64,000 nucleotides of DNA, taken from Sphingomonas paucimobilis NBRC 13935. Its GTDB lineage: Bacteria; Pseudomonadota; Alphaproteobacteria; Sphingomonadales; Sphingomonadaceae. The notes under the pieces were generated by a model, which ran no database searches, had not been told where the DNA came from, and saw only the letters and a list, made by a program, of their open reading frames with translations. The DNA is taken from the NCBI RefSeq assembly GCF_000739895.2, contig NZ_BBJS01000030.1:248001-312000 (forward strand), written 5' to 3'. Both the position numbers and the translations under genes were made by a program. Below are positions 26,913-38,520 of the stretch, piece by piece (the stretch's first letter is position 1; the number at the start of each line of letters is the position of its first letter).

Positions 26913-28370
26913 CTAGAAACCATATTTGAAGGCGAATTCGATGCGATCCAGCGCACCCCGGTCACCCGAGGTCAGCTCGCGGATCGCGTGTCGGTATTCG
27001 ACGCCGATGTCGAAGCCCTTGCCGGGCGACCAGAACAGGTTGGCTGCCCCGCTATACGCCTTGGCATTGGCCAGGCCGGTCAGCAGGAAGCCGTCCGGAT
27101 AGCGCGCGTCCTGATAGCTGCCCATGAAGGTCGAGCGGATCGTCGGCGTCCAGCCCAGCTTGAGCGCGGCGAAGGCGGCGAAATTGCCGATCGTGCGCAA
27201 CCGGTTGCCGACCGCCCCGCCATAGATCGCGTCGGGCACATACCCCAGGCCCAGGTAACGACCGATACCGTCGCCATAGGTGACCATGAAGCGCAGGTCG
27301 CTGAGCTTGCTGAGCGGCACCTTGCCCGAGCCGGACAGGCCCCAGCCAAAGGCCGTGTCGCCGACGCCCAGCGTCTCGGTCCGCAGCTGGCGTGCGATAC
27401 CCGCTAGCGCGAAGTCGCCGAAGGAGGGTTTCCAGTTGAGCCGGGCGACGATGTCTGGGACATTGTCGTCATCGGTATCGACCAGCGCCGGATTGTTCGG
27501 CAGCGCCGTCTCGGTCTCCGGATTCTCCAGCGCGACCTGAAGCGTCAGCTGCTTCGACAGCGGCGTCGAATAGCGGATCAGCGCCTGGCGGTTGAACACC
27601 GTGCCGTCGAGCGGGCCGACGAAATCGGTCGTCTCGGGCAACACGCCGATATTCTGGAAGGTCGACCATTCCTGTCCGACCAGCAGGCCGCCATATTCGA
27701 TGAACCCGCGCCGGAAGGTCGGCACATAGGGATTGGTCGCCCGCTGCGCGCCGACCGGCGCTGTGGCGAGCGCGAAGTCGAATTCGACCAGTGTCTTGGC
27801 CTCGATGCCATTGACCGGCGTCGCGGTGCTGACCGACAATCGCGTCTGCCGGGCCGAGAAGAGGAGGTCCTGGCTGGAGAAATTGCCGCCGACCGGGATC
27901 TGCTGCGGCAGGAAGAATTCCTTGCCCAGCCCGCCGACCGCGACCTCGCCCGCATTATAATGGCTGCCAATCACGTTGAGGCGGACGAAGCCGCCGATCT
28001 TGACCGTGGTGTTGCCGACCCGGAACCCATCGGTGGGGGCTGCGGCCAATGCTCCGACACTGCTTTCCGAACGGCGGCCCTGCGGTGCCGGACCGGTCTG
28101 GGCGGCGATGGCGGGCGTTGTGGTGGAGGCGCCTGCCCCCGTCCCGCTCGGTGCGACCTGGGTGATCGCGACGGGGCCGGTTGCGGGCGCCGCCGGCCGA
28201 TTGCGAAGTTCGGCGCGCAGATCCTGAACGGCCTGCTCCAACATCTTGAGCCGCGCTTCCAGCTCGGCCTCTCGCGCGGTCTGGGCCATGACGGGCACCG
28301 GCACGCTCGCCGCCAGCCCGACACCCGTCCACCACGCGACTTGGCGCGCTCGCCATGCACCTTTCTGCAC
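26913..28370 (-). CDS. DcaP-like trimeric outer-membrane porin
   Basis: Outer-membrane channel (485 aa). The start is GTG at 28370, supported by AAGGAGAG 8-9 bases upstream. The signal peptide is followed by a coiled coil (REAELEARLKMLEQAVQDLR, residues ~35-60), a linker rich in Ala/Pro/Gly, and a barrel beginning VKIGGFVRLNVIGSH and ending IEFAFKYGF. This architecture matches DcaP porins, which by family knowledge admit dicarboxylates and other acids. Operonic with the MHS permease and divergent from acs, so it likely feeds a carboxylate to it. Confidence 0.82.
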   Translation of the reverse strand: MQKGAWRARQVAWWTGVGLAASVPVPVMAQTAREAELEARLKMLEQAVQDLRAELRNRPAAPATGPVAITQVAPSGTGAGASTTTPAIAAQTGPAPQGRRSESSVGALAAAPTDGFRVGNTTVKIGGFVRLNVIGSHYNAGEVAVGGLGKEFFLPQQIPVGGNFSSQDLLFSARQTRLSVSTATPVNGIEAKTLVEFDFALATAPVGAQRATNPYVPTFRRGFIEYGGLLVGQEWSTFQNIGVLPETTDFVGPLDGTVFNRQALIRYSTPLSKQLTLQVALENPETETALPNNPALVDTDDDNVPDIVARLNWKPSFGDFALAGIARQLRTETLGVGDTAFGWGLSGSGKVPLSKLSDLRFMVTYGDGIGRYLGLGYVPDAIYGGAVGNRLRTIGNFAAFAALKLGWTPTIRSTFMGSYQDARYPDGFLLTGLANAKAYSGAANLFWSPGKGFDIGVEYRHAIRELTSGDRGALDRIEFAFKYGF

Positions 28371-28546
28371 GCGATCCTCTCCTTGGTGGTTCGGCCGGCC
28401 CTCATGATCGGGGCTCGGTCCATATCGCGTAGCGTGGGGGATGAAGGGTGCGCGGGTAAATGCGACCAAAGTCGTAGGGCCCGGCCCGGTCGTCCGGCTT
28501 GACCCCCCGCCCCCGGCTGCGAGAGATTTGGGGCAAGGAGAGAATC

Positions 28547-30468
<1,922 letters not shown>

Positions 30469-30472
<4 letters not shown>

Positions 30473-31104
30473 CGCGAAAGATCCTGATCGCCGACGACCA
30501 TCCCCTGTTTCGCCAGGCGCTGGGGATCGCGGTTAGCCGGATCGCGCCCGACGCCGATGTGGTCGAGGCCGGGACCCTCGACCGCGCCGGGGCGGTGGTG
30601 CGCGAGGCGGGGGAAGATCTGGCGCTGATCCTGCTCGACCTCAACATGCCGGGCGCGGTCGGCTATTCGGCGGTCGCGCTGCTCCACGCGGAGGTCCCGG
30701 CGGTGCCGATCCTGGTGATCTCCAGCGCCGACCTCGCCGCCGCCCGGCCGCAGGTCGCGCGGTTCGGCGCGGTCGGCTTTCTGGGCAAGGACGAGAGCCT
30801 CCAGACGATCGAGACCGCGATCGGCGCGGCGCTCGCCGGTGAGCGCATGGCGATCGACACCAGCGCCGCCGATCACGACATCGCCGAGCGCGTCGCCTCG
30901 CTGACTCCGACCCAGCTCCGCGTGCTGATCGGGGTTCTGGCGGGGCGGCTCAACAAGCAGATCGCCTTTGATCTCAGCATCAGCGAGGCGACGGTGAAGA
31001 CGCATATGACCTCGGTGCTGCGCAAGCTGAACGTCGGCAACCGTACCCAGGCCGCGCTGGCCGCGCGAGCGCTGGGGCTGGAGACGGCAGGCCACGGGGT
31101 TTAG
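30469..31104 (+). CDS. crbR: LuxR-type response regulator (CrbR-like)
   Basis: Two-component response regulator (211 aa). The receiver has the acidic pair in ILIADDHP and phosphoacceptor Asp57 in LLDLNMPG. A LuxR helix-turn-helix ([20 protein letters not shown] through [15 protein letters not shown]) closes the protein. It is downstream of acs and faces a CrbS-type kinase, the arrangement of the CrbS/CrbR pair that controls acs. The family start falls at a CTG overlapping the acs stop (CTGA). The only in-frame standard start lies ~200 bases inside acs, so CTG is the best candidate. Confidence 0.82.
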
Positions 31105-31113
31105 TTTCCAAAA

Positions 31114-31252
31114 CTTCCTCCCCTGTAAGGGGGGGGTGGCAGGCCGAAGACCTGACGGAGGGGTGTCGCCCCTGGCCAGGACCGACTTCCTCACGAGCGC
31201 TGACACCCCTCCACCATGCTTCGCATGGTCCCCTTCCCCTTACAGGGAAGGA
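31114..31252. repeat. Nested palindromic intergenic repeat (REP/MITE-like)
   Basis: Outer arms CCCTGTAAGGGG (31121-31132) and CCCCTTACAGGG (31236-31247), inner arms GGAGGGGTGTC (31157-31167) and GACACCCCTCC (31202-31212), plus a small palindrome ACCATGC-TTC-GCATGGT at 31213-31229. It fills the gap between convergent crbR and crbS, and its right arm runs into the crbS coding end. A related core occurs at 49297-49325. Confidence 0.75.
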
Positions 31253-34200
31253 TTTTCTGCGTGTCGATCCTGCACGACGCCGGAGAGCCACTCCTCCAAC
31301 AGAACCGGATCGACCGGCTTCAATAACAGTGCGATCCCGGACGCCGCCGCCCGCTCGGCCAGGGCGGGACTGCCATCCGCGGTGATGATGATGGCGGGGA
31401 GCAGCGGCGCATGTCGGCGCAATTCGGCGATGAGAGTCAGGCCGTCCTCCTCGCCGAGATCATAATCGACCAGCGCGGCGTCGATCCCCTTCGCCGCCAC
31501 CCTAGCCGCTGCCCCGTCAGCGACGGCCCGAACCGCATGGCCCGAACGCCCCAACAACGCCTCCATGCCCCCGCGCACGGCCGGATCGTCATCGACGACG
31601 AGCAGCGTCAGGCGCGGCGTCGGCGATAGTGTCATCCGATCCTGAGCATCGGGCCGCTTCACCGCCGCTCCATCCACCGTCGTCTCGGCGATGGGTAGCG
31701 ACAGGGCAAAACGGCTCCCCCGCCCCACCACGCTGTCCAACTTCAGGGTGAGGCCCAGCAGCCGCACGGTCCGCTCGACGATCGCCAGCCCCAGGCCGAC
31801 GCCGGCATCCTCGCCGGTATCCAGCCGCTCGAACTCCCGAAAGATCACCCCGCGCCGGTCCTCGGGGATGCCGGGGCCGGTATCGATCACCTCGATCCAT
31901 ACGAAGTGCCCGCGCCGCCGCACGCCGACGATCACGCCCCCCGACATCGTATAGCGGACGGCATTGCCGATCAGGTTCTGAACGATCTGACGCAACAGAA
32001 CACGATCGGTCTCGACCACCGCATCGGGTCCCCCGACATGCAACCGCAGCCCCTTCGCCGCCGCCTGCCCGCCGAACCCCGCAACCAGATCGTCGAGCAG
32101 CGCACGCAGCGGAAAGCGCGTCGGGTTCGGGACGATCCCACCCGCATCCAGCTTGGAGATGTCGAGCAGCGCGCGCAGCAATTGCTCGGCGGCGACGATC
32201 GAACGATCGATCCGCTCGACCAGCGGCTCCTCCCGCTCGCGGGCGAGCGCCGCCGCGAAGAGACGCGCCGCATGGAGCGGCTGGAGCAGGTCATGGCTGG
32301 CGGCCGCGAGGAAGCGCGTCTTGTCACGGGTCGCGGCGGCCAGCGCCGCATTGGCCTCCGACAGCGCGGCGGTGCGTTCGCGGACGCGGGTCTCGAGCGC
32401 ATCGCGCGCCGCCTCCGCCGCCGCCAGCGCCGCCGCCTCGGCGGTCGTGTCGGTAAAGCTCATGACATAGCCGCCGCCCGGCATCGGTCCGCCGACCGTC
32501 TTGAGCACCCGCCCATCGGGACGGATGCGGACGAAGCTGTGCGGGGTGCCGCGCCGCATATGCGCCAGCCGCCGCTCGACATGGTCGCGCACCTCGCCCG
32601 GCCCGCACTCGCCGGCCAGTGCGTTGAAGGCGATCGCGTCGGCGATCGGTGCGCCGACCCGGATCAGCCCCGGCGGAAAATCGAACAGCTCCAGATAGCG
32701 CCCGTTCCAGGCGATCAGGTTCAGATCGGCATCGACCACGCTGACCCCGGAATCGATATTCTCGAGCGTCGCCGCCAGCAGCCCCTTGGAGAATTGCAGG
32801 CTCTGCCCGCTTTCGTCCAGCATCCGGGTGACGTCGTCGACCGACATGGCCGCGCCTGAAAGTGCGGAGGCGACCAGCACGCGGGCCGAGGGTGCGCCCA
32901 CCACCTCCGCGATCAGCCGCTCTGCACGACGCGCGGTCTGCTGGTCGACGCGCTCGCCTTCTCCCAGCACCGCGACGGCGCGGTCCATACCAACGAAGCG
33001 TCCGGCCAGCCGGATCAGATCACTCCGGTTGCGGATCGTCGCGATCCGGTCGCCCCGGTGGAAGACCAATCGCGGCGCCGGGATGCGCCGCGCGAGTACC
33101 GCGCCATGGACGAGCAGGTTGACCAGCAGGCTGGCCACCGCTCCCTCCGACACGAAATCAAGGCCCGCAATGCCGATATGCGGCAGGATTGGGCGACCGA
33201 TGATCGTCGGCACGAACAGCATGATCGCCCACATCGCCAATCCGGCCGTCAGCCCCGCCTTAGCCGATACCGGATCATGCCCGCGCGCCCGGACCGCCAG
33301 GATCAGCGCGGGCGCGAACTGCGCCATGGCGGCAAAGGCGACGAGGCCGATCGCCGCCAGCCGCTGCTCGGGCGGAATGGCCAAGGCATAGGCCAACGCC
33401 ACCGCCATCAACAGCAGCATCACCACGCGGCGAACCCAGAGCAGCGCGCCGCCGATATCGGATGCCTTGGCGAGGCGAGGCGAGCGCAGCAGGATCGGGC
33501 CGACCAGATCGTTCGACACCATCGTCGCCAGCGTGATCGTCTCGACGAGGACCATGCCCGTAGCGGCCGAGAAGCCCCCCAGAAAGACGAGCAGCGCCAG
33601 CCAGGATTCGCCGCGGGCCAGCGGCATGTCGATGACCAGCAGATCGGGGTCGGCAATCGCCATCGTGCCCAGGAAACCCGCCAACGCGATCGGCACCACC
33701 AGCAGCGCAATGACGGAGAGATAGGCGATCAGCGGCCAGCGCGCGGCCATCGGATCGCTGGGCGAGGTCGCCGCGACCACCCCGACGAAGAACTGGCGCG
33801 GCAGGCAGATGATCGCCGCCGCCGCCAATAACGTGATGACGACAAAATTGGCATCGAGCGCACTTGGTGCGAACCGCCCCGCCAGCGCCGTGACGGCGGC
33901 CGTGCGGTCGGCGGGGACGGCCTGCGCGATCAGCACGAGCGAGAACAGGCCGATCGCCACGAAGGCCGCGAATTTGACGACGGACTCGATCGACACGGCG
34001 ACCAGCACGCCGTCATTGCCCCCCGCCCGCTCGTGCCGCCGGTTGCCGAACAGCATGGCGAACCCCGCCAGCACGATCGCGGTGACGACGATCGGCCCGC
34101 CGCTATTGGCGCTGCCCGTCAGATCCGCATAGGTGGTGCCCACCGATCGCAATTGCAGCGCGAGATACGGCACCGTGCCGAACAAGGCGAGAATGGTCAC

Positions 34201-34530
34201 CAGCGCCGCGACGCCCCGGCTCTTGCCGAAGCGGGCGCCGATGAAATCCGCGATCGACGTCGCCCCTTCCTCCTGCGCCGCCTTGACCAGCCGCGCGAGA
34301 AAGCCCGGCATCAGCAGAAAGACGAGGATGGGGCCGAGATAGATAGGCAGATAGGCCCAGCCGGTCGCCACCGCGCTGCCGACCGCGCCGTGGAAGGTCC
34401 AGCTCGTGCAATAGACGGCCAGTCCGAGCGTATAGACGATCCGCCGCCGCGCGCCGCGCAGCCGCGCCCGCTCGCTGAGAAAAGCCACGCCGGTTAACAG
34501 CCCGGCATAGGCCACCGCGATCAGGAACAA
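31240..34530 (-). CDS. crbS: Hybrid histidine kinase with SLC5 transporter domain (CrbS-like)
   Basis: Membrane sensor of 1096 aa. Residues ~1-500 form a sodium/solute-symporter (SSS/SLC5) fold with many helices (SWTFHGAVGSAVATGWAYLP). A PAS-like region follows (~600-720, NIDSGVSVVDADLNLIAWNG). The DHp helix FLAAASHDLLQPLHAARL has His746, then an HATPase domain (DTGPGIPEDRRG) and a C-terminal receiver with phosphoacceptor Asp1024 (VDYDLGEEDG). This matches CrbS, which couples acetate sensing to CrbR. The start is given as TTG at 34530; an in-frame CTG 5 codons earlier, behind GGGGAGG, is possible. The last codons and stop come from an intergenic repeat. Confidence 0.87.
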   Translation of the reverse strand: MFLIAVAYAGLLTGVAFLSERARLRGARRRIVYTLGLAVYCTSWTFHGAVGSAVATGWAYLPIYLGPILVFLLMPGFLARLVKAAQEEGATSIADFIGARFGKSRGVAALVTILALFGTVPYLALQLRSVGTTYADLTGSANSGGPIVVTAIVLAGFAMLFGNRRHERAGGNDGVLVAVSIESVVKFAAFVAIGLFSLVLIAQAVPADRTAAVTALAGRFAPSALDANFVVITLLAAAAIICLPRQFFVGVVAATSPSDPMAARWPLIAYLSVIALLVVPIALAGFLGTMAIADPDLLVIDMPLARGESWLALLVFLGGFSAATGMVLVETITLATMVSNDLVGPILLRSPRLAKASDIGGALLWVRRVVMLLLMAVALAYALAIPPEQRLAAIGLVAFAAMAQFAPALILAVRARGHDPVSAKAGLTAGLAMWAIMLFVPTIIGRPILPHIGIAGLDFVSEGAVASLLVNLLVHGAVLARRIPAPRLVFHRGDRIATIRNRSDLIRLAGRFVGMDRAVAVLGEGERVDQQTARRAERLIAEVVGAPSARVLVASALSGAAMSVDDVTRMLDESGQSLQFSKGLLAATLENIDSGVSVVDADLNLIAWNGRYLELFDFPPGLIRVGAPIADAIAFNALAGECGPGEVRDHVERRLAHMRRGTPHSFVRIRPDGRVLKTVGGPMPGGGYVMSFTDTTAEAAALAAAEAARDALETRVRERTAALSEANAALAAATRDKTRFLAAASHDLLQPLHAARLFAAALAREREEPLVERIDRSIVAAEQLLRALLDISKLDAGGIVPNPTRFPLRALLDDLVAGFGGQAAAKGLRLHVGGPDAVVETDRVLLRQIVQNLIGNAVRYTMSGGVIVGVRRRGHFVWIEVIDTGPGIPEDRRGVIFREFERLDTGEDAGVGLGLAIVERTVRLLGLTLKLDSVVGRGSRFALSLPIAETTVDGAAVKRPDAQDRMTLSPTPRLTLLVVDDDPAVRGGMEALLGRSGHAVRAVADGAAARVAAKGIDAALVDYDLGEEDGLTLIAELRRHAPLLPAIIITADGSPALAERAAASGIALLLKPVDPVLLEEWLSGVVQDRHAENPSL

Positions 34531-34692
34531 GACCAGCCCGCTCAGTCCCCTATCCTCCCCCGATCATATCTGGGCGCGACGGCCATCCGCCTTTGCGCCT
34601 GTCATCAATTGAGACCAGAGCGCGATGATGACAAGCGCGTTTTCCGATCGGGCGGAACGCCCTGGGCGAGGCTCGAAGCCGACGATCCCCGA

Positions 34693-35595
34693 TTACGCCG
34701 CCAGCAACCGGCTGGCGCAGCTCTGCACATGGTCGGCGATCAGTTTGAAGGCCGCGCTCATCGGGGATTGCCGCCGCCACGCAATGGCGATCGATCGATG
34801 AACCTGCCAGCCCTGGACGGGTAGGATCTTCAACCCCGCGGCACCGCCCATGGATCGCAGATAGAGGCTGGGCAGAAGCGCCAACCCCAGCCCGCTCGCC
34901 ACCATCTGGTGCAGGCTTTCCAGGCTGGTGCCGTAATAGTCCGGCGCGATCGTCATCCCATATTGCTCGGCGACGTCCGCGGCCTGTCGGGCGAGGTGAT
35001 GACGTGGGTCGAGGGTCAGGAGCGGGCTACCGGTCAGGACCTCGCGCGACACCTCCGCGCCCGCATCGATCGGATGGTCGAGCGCCGCGACCAGATGCAG
35101 CGGCTCGCGAAACAGTGGTTCGATGGTCAAATCGTCGCCCGTCATCGGCAGCGGCCCGAGCACGACGTCGATATTGCCGCGCGACAGCTCCAATATCTGC
35201 TCGTCGGGAATCCCCTCACGCACATGCAGGCGCAGATGGGGTGCCATGCGATGCAACTCGGCGATGATCGGCAACAGGAGATAGGGCCCCAGCGTCGGCG
35301 TGGTGCCCAGCTTCAACGTGCCGGTAAGACTGTTGGAGGATCCCGCCGCCAGCGCGACGATATCGCTCGCATCGCTCAACATGCGGCGTGCGGTCGCCAC
35401 GATGCTGCGACCGACAGGCGTCAGCACCGCCCCCGCCGCACTGCGTTCGAGCAGCCGGGCGCCCAGCCGCTCCTCCAGCGCCCGCACCTGCTGGCTCAGC
35501 GTCGGCTGCGAGACATTGGCGACGCGCGCGGCCAGCGCGAAGGAGCCGGTATCCGCGATAGTGACCAGATATTCGAGCTGACGCAGCGTGGGCAT
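34693..35595 (-). CDS. LysR-family regulator, OxyR subgroup without redox cysteines
   Basis: Transcription factor (300 aa). The N-terminal winged helix (LEYLVTIADTGSFALAARVA, then SQPTLSQQVRALEERLGA) and the periplasmic-binding-like effector domain (GTTPTLGPYLLLPIIAEL) follow the OxyR pattern, including SLESLHQMVASGLGLALLP. At the positions of the OxyR peroxide-sensing cysteines the protein has His200 (DPRHHLARQ) and non-Cys residues; its only cysteine is near the C-terminus. It is therefore probably not a peroxide sensor. It is divergent from the ABC-HlyD-TolC operon 180 bases away and may regulate it. Confidence 0.83.
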   Translation of the reverse strand: MPTLRQLEYLVTIADTGSFALAARVANVSQPTLSQQVRALEERLGARLLERSAAGAVLTPVGRSIVATARRMLSDASDIVALAAGSSNSLTGTLKLGTTPTLGPYLLLPIIAELHRMAPHLRLHVREGIPDEQILELSRGNIDVVLGPLPMTGDDLTIEPLFREPLHLVAALDHPIDAGAEVSREVLTGSPLLTLDPRHHLARQAADVAEQYGMTIAPDYYGTSLESLHQMVASGLGLALLPSLYLRSMGGAAGLKILPVQGWQVHRSIAIAWRRQSPMSAAFKLIADHVQSCASRLLAA

Positions 35596-35777
35596 GGCTT
35601 GCTATAGCCGCTCGCTATAGCCCCGGCACCAAGATTCCGATTGGCCAGACCCATGATATGTCGTTACCCTGACATCACATGGATTAAACCGAGGCGTACC
35701 TTTTTTAAGAGCCCAGCAAAGATTCGGCAAAGTTTCGCCACTATCGGCTCGCTCGAGGTACACGAAGGGGGACTATT

Positions 35778-37463
35778 TTGGCAGCGGCACGACTGGGATT
35801 TCGGGACGCGGTGGGTTGGCTGGCGCAGATCATAGGCCCGGATTCGGCCTATGTGCGCCTCGGCATTGTCTATACCATCGCGATCAGCCTATTGGCCCTG
35901 GCCACACCCATTTCGGTGCAGTTGCTGATCAACAGCGTGGCCAATACCGCGATGCCGGCACCGCTCTGGGCGCTGTCGGGCGTGCTGTTGATGCTGCTCC
36001 TGCTGGTTGCGGGGCTGAGCGCGCTGCGAGTGTGGATCATGGCCGCGTTCGAGCGGCGGCTGTTCTCGCGCGTCGTGGCCGAGGTCACGCTACGCGCGGT
36101 GCATGCGCAGGACCCCTTCTTCGCCGACGGCAATCGCGGCGACCTGTTCAACCGCTATTTCGACCTAGTCGTCGTCCAGAAATCGGTGCCCAGCCTGGTC
36201 ATCGGCGGCTTTACGATCGTGTTGCAGGCGGTGATCGGGCTGACGATCACCAGCTTCTACCACCCCGTCTTCCTCGCCTTCAACGTCGTGCTGGTGGCGG
36301 CGCTGTTGCTCGTATGGCTGTTGTGGCGGCGGGGCGCGATCAGCGGGGCGGTGGCGCTGAGCCATGCCAAGCATAATGCCGCCCGCTGGCTGGAAAGCGT
36401 CGGCGGATCGAACGGCTTCTACAAATCGCTGCGTCATCTCGATTTCGCGATGACCCGCTCGGAGGCGATGACCGCGACCTATGTCGACACGCATCGCCGC
36501 TATTTCCGCTATCAGTTCGCACAGACGGTCGCGTTCCTGCTGATCTATGCCTTTGCCAGCGCCGGCCTGCTGCTGCTGGGCGGCATGCTGATCCTGCGGG
36601 GGCAGTTGTCGCTGGGCCAGCTCGTCGCGGCGGAGCTGATCCTGTCGGGCGTCTTCTACGGCATCTCCCAGCTCGGTATGTATCTCGACACCTTCTATGA
36701 TCTGGTCGCCAGTTCCGAGGAGCTGTCGCTGCTGTTCGCCATTCCGCAGGAGCCCAAGGTACGCGGCGCCAATGGCCCGCACGATGGATCGGTGAAGCTG
36801 ACCGACGTCGTGCTGAACGACGCCCATTACAACCTCACCCTCGAGGCCGGAGAACAGCTCGTCACCGTTGCCGAACCGGGTGCCGAGCGCCGGCTGGCCA
36901 TGCTGCTGAAGCGGCATGCCCTGCCCGAACGCGGCCTGGTGCGGATCGGCGGTGCCGATCTGGGCTCGTTCGACATGTATCATCTGCGTTCGGACGTGAC
37001 GGTGCTCGATCGTTCGACGATCGTCGAGGTGACGATCCGCGAATATCTCCGTCTCGCCTCGGGCGATCTGGCCCAGGGTGCGATGGAGGCGCTGGCCATG
37101 GTCGGGCTGGAACGCCGCCTGGCCAGCCTGCCGCAGGGGCTGGACACGCCGCTCGGCTCGACCGGCTATCCGCTCAGCGTCGGCGAGACCATGGCGCTGA
37201 AGCTCGCCAATGCGCTGCTGGTCCGCCCCAAGCTGTTGCTGCTGGGCCAGTTATACGACCTGTTGCCACCCGAACGGCTGCTGGCGGCGCTACGCCTGCT
37301 CAAGGCGCATGGCACGACCGTGCTCCTGTGCACCGGCCGCCCCGAGGATTTGGAACTGGACGGCTATCTCCATCTGGGCCTGACCGAACAGCGCCGTTTC
37401 GCGCAACTGGCCGACCTCCGGACCGCCTATAGCCAGGAGGGCGCCGATGTCGCATCTGCCTGA
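35778..37463 (+). CDS. Type I secretion-like ABC protein with degenerate ATPase domain
   Basis: Inner-membrane component (561 aa). The TTG start at 35778 follows a purine-rich GAAGGGGGAC. Residues ~1-320 hold a six-helix ABC exporter domain (IAISLLALATPISVQLLINS). The nucleotide-binding domain (~335-540) has lost its motifs: Walker A is AEPGAERRL with Arg371 where Lys should be, the signature is LSVGE (466-470), Walker B ends LLLLGQ (Gly490-Gln491 instead of Asp-Glu), and the H-loop has Gly520 (CTGRPEDL). The fold appears kept, but ATP hydrolysis looks impossible. It overlaps the HlyD gene by 17 bases. Confidence 0.85.
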   Translation: MAAARLGFRDAVGWLAQIIGPDSAYVRLGIVYTIAISLLALATPISVQLLINSVANTAMPAPLWALSGVLLMLLLLVAGLSALRVWIMAAFERRLFSRVVAEVTLRAVHAQDPFFADGNRGDLFNRYFDLVVVQKSVPSLVIGGFTIVLQAVIGLTITSFYHPVFLAFNVVLVAALLLVWLLWRRGAISGAVALSHAKHNAARWLESVGGSNGFYKSLRHLDFAMTRSEAMTATYVDTHRRYFRYQFAQTVAFLLIYAFASAGLLLLGGMLILRGQLSLGQLVAAELILSGVFYGISQLGMYLDTFYDLVASSEELSLLFAIPQEPKVRGANGPHDGSVKLTDVVLNDAHYNLTLEAGEQLVTVAEPGAERRLAMLLKRHALPERGLVRIGGADLGSFDMYHLRSDVTVLDRSTIVEVTIREYLRLASGDLAQGAMEALAMVGLERRLASLPQGLDTPLGSTGYPLSVGETMALKLANALLVRPKLLLLGQLYDLLPPERLLAALRLLKAHGTTVLLCTGRPEDLELDGYLHLGLTEQRRFAQLADLRTAYSQEGADVASA

Positions 37464-38520
37464 ACATCTCGCTCATTTCCGCACCCTCGGCTCGCTGCGC
37501 CCGCCCCGGGTGACCGTCGCCATCGCCTGGATCCTGACGGTCGGTGTCGCGGTGGCCATATTCATCCTGTTCTTCGTGCCGTGGCTGCAAACCGCGCAAG
37601 GGCGTGGGCAGGTGGTCTCGCTCGATCCGCAGGACCGTGCGCAGGACGTGACCGCGCTGGTGCCCGGCCGCGTCGAGCGCTGGTATGTCCATGATGGCCA
37701 GCAAGTGAAGCGCGGCGACCCGATCGCCCGCATCGTCGACCTCGATCCCAACCTCCTCTCCCGCCTCGCCGCCGAGCGCGCACAGGTGGAGGCTGAAATC
37801 GCCTCCGTCCGCCAGTCGCAGGCGGTCGCCCAGATCGACGTCAACCGCACGCGGCAATTGTTCTCCGAAGGGCTCGCCTCACGGCGCGATTACGAACAGG
37901 CGCAGATCAAGGTCGCGGATTCGGGTGCCAAGCTGGCGGAATCGCGCGCCAAGCTCAACCGCATCGATGTCCAGCTCAACCGCCAGTCGGCGCAGTTGGT
38001 CCGCGCCCCGCGCGACGGCCGCATCCAGAATCTCAACGCGGCCGCTGGCGGCGCCTATGTCTCGGCTGGCACCGCACTCGCGGTGGTCGCGCCGGAGCAG
38101 GTCGAACGCGCGGTGGAACTGATGATCGACGGCCGCGACGTGCCGCTGCTGCGGCCCGGCCGCCCGGTGCGGCTGGAGTTCGAGGGCTGGCCCGCCATCC
38201 AGTTCAGCGGCTGGCCCTCTGTCGCCTATGGCTTCTTCGACGGTCGCGTTCGCACCATCGATCCGAACGCCAATGCGCAGGGCCTCTTCCGCATCCTGGT
38301 CGAACCCATGCCCGGCAAACCCGCCTGGCCCGAGCGTCAGTTCGTCCGGCTGGGTGGCAAGGTCCAGGGCTGGGTCCAGGGTGAGACCGTCACCGTCGGC
38401 TATGAACTCTGGCGTCAGCTCAACGACTTCCCGCTGGAATTCGGTCAGACCGCCACCGACAAGAATGCCGGCAAGGACGACGACAAGAAGATCGCGGCCA
38501 AGGCGGGCAAGCCGAAATGA
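37447..38520 (+). CDS. HlyD-family membrane fusion protein
   Basis: Periplasmic adaptor (357 aa) linking an inner-membrane transporter to TolC. It has one N-terminal helix (VTVAIAWILTVGVAVAIFIL), a lipoyl/barrel-sandwich half (GRVERWYVHDGQQVKRGDPI), a helical hairpin with coiled coil (residues ~105-185) and the returning half (VRAPRDGRIQNLNAAAGG). The C-terminus is Lys/Asp-rich. The start lies inside the end of the ABC gene, and the stop overlaps the TolC start in ATGA. It should still dock the degenerate ABC protein. Confidence 0.87.
   Translation: MSHLPEHLAHFRTLGSLRPPRVTVAIAWILTVGVAVAIFILFFVPWLQTAQGRGQVVSLDPQDRAQDVTALVPGRVERWYVHDGQQVKRGDPIARIVDLDPNLLSRLAAERAQVEAEIASVRQSQAVAQIDVNRTRQLFSEGLASRRDYEQAQIKVADSGAKLAESRAKLNRIDVQLNRQSAQLVRAPRDGRIQNLNAAAGGAYVSAGTALAVVAPEQVERAVELMIDGRDVPLLRPGRPVRLEFEGWPAIQFSGWPSVAYGFFDGRVRTIDPNANAQGLFRILVEPMPGKPAWPERQFVRLGGKVQGWVQGETVTVGYELWRQLNDFPLEFGQTATDKNAGKDDDKKIAAKAGKPK

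Noticed and set aside
31114..31252. CRISPR array
   Set aside because: Only two nested inverted pairs, no spaced direct repeats.
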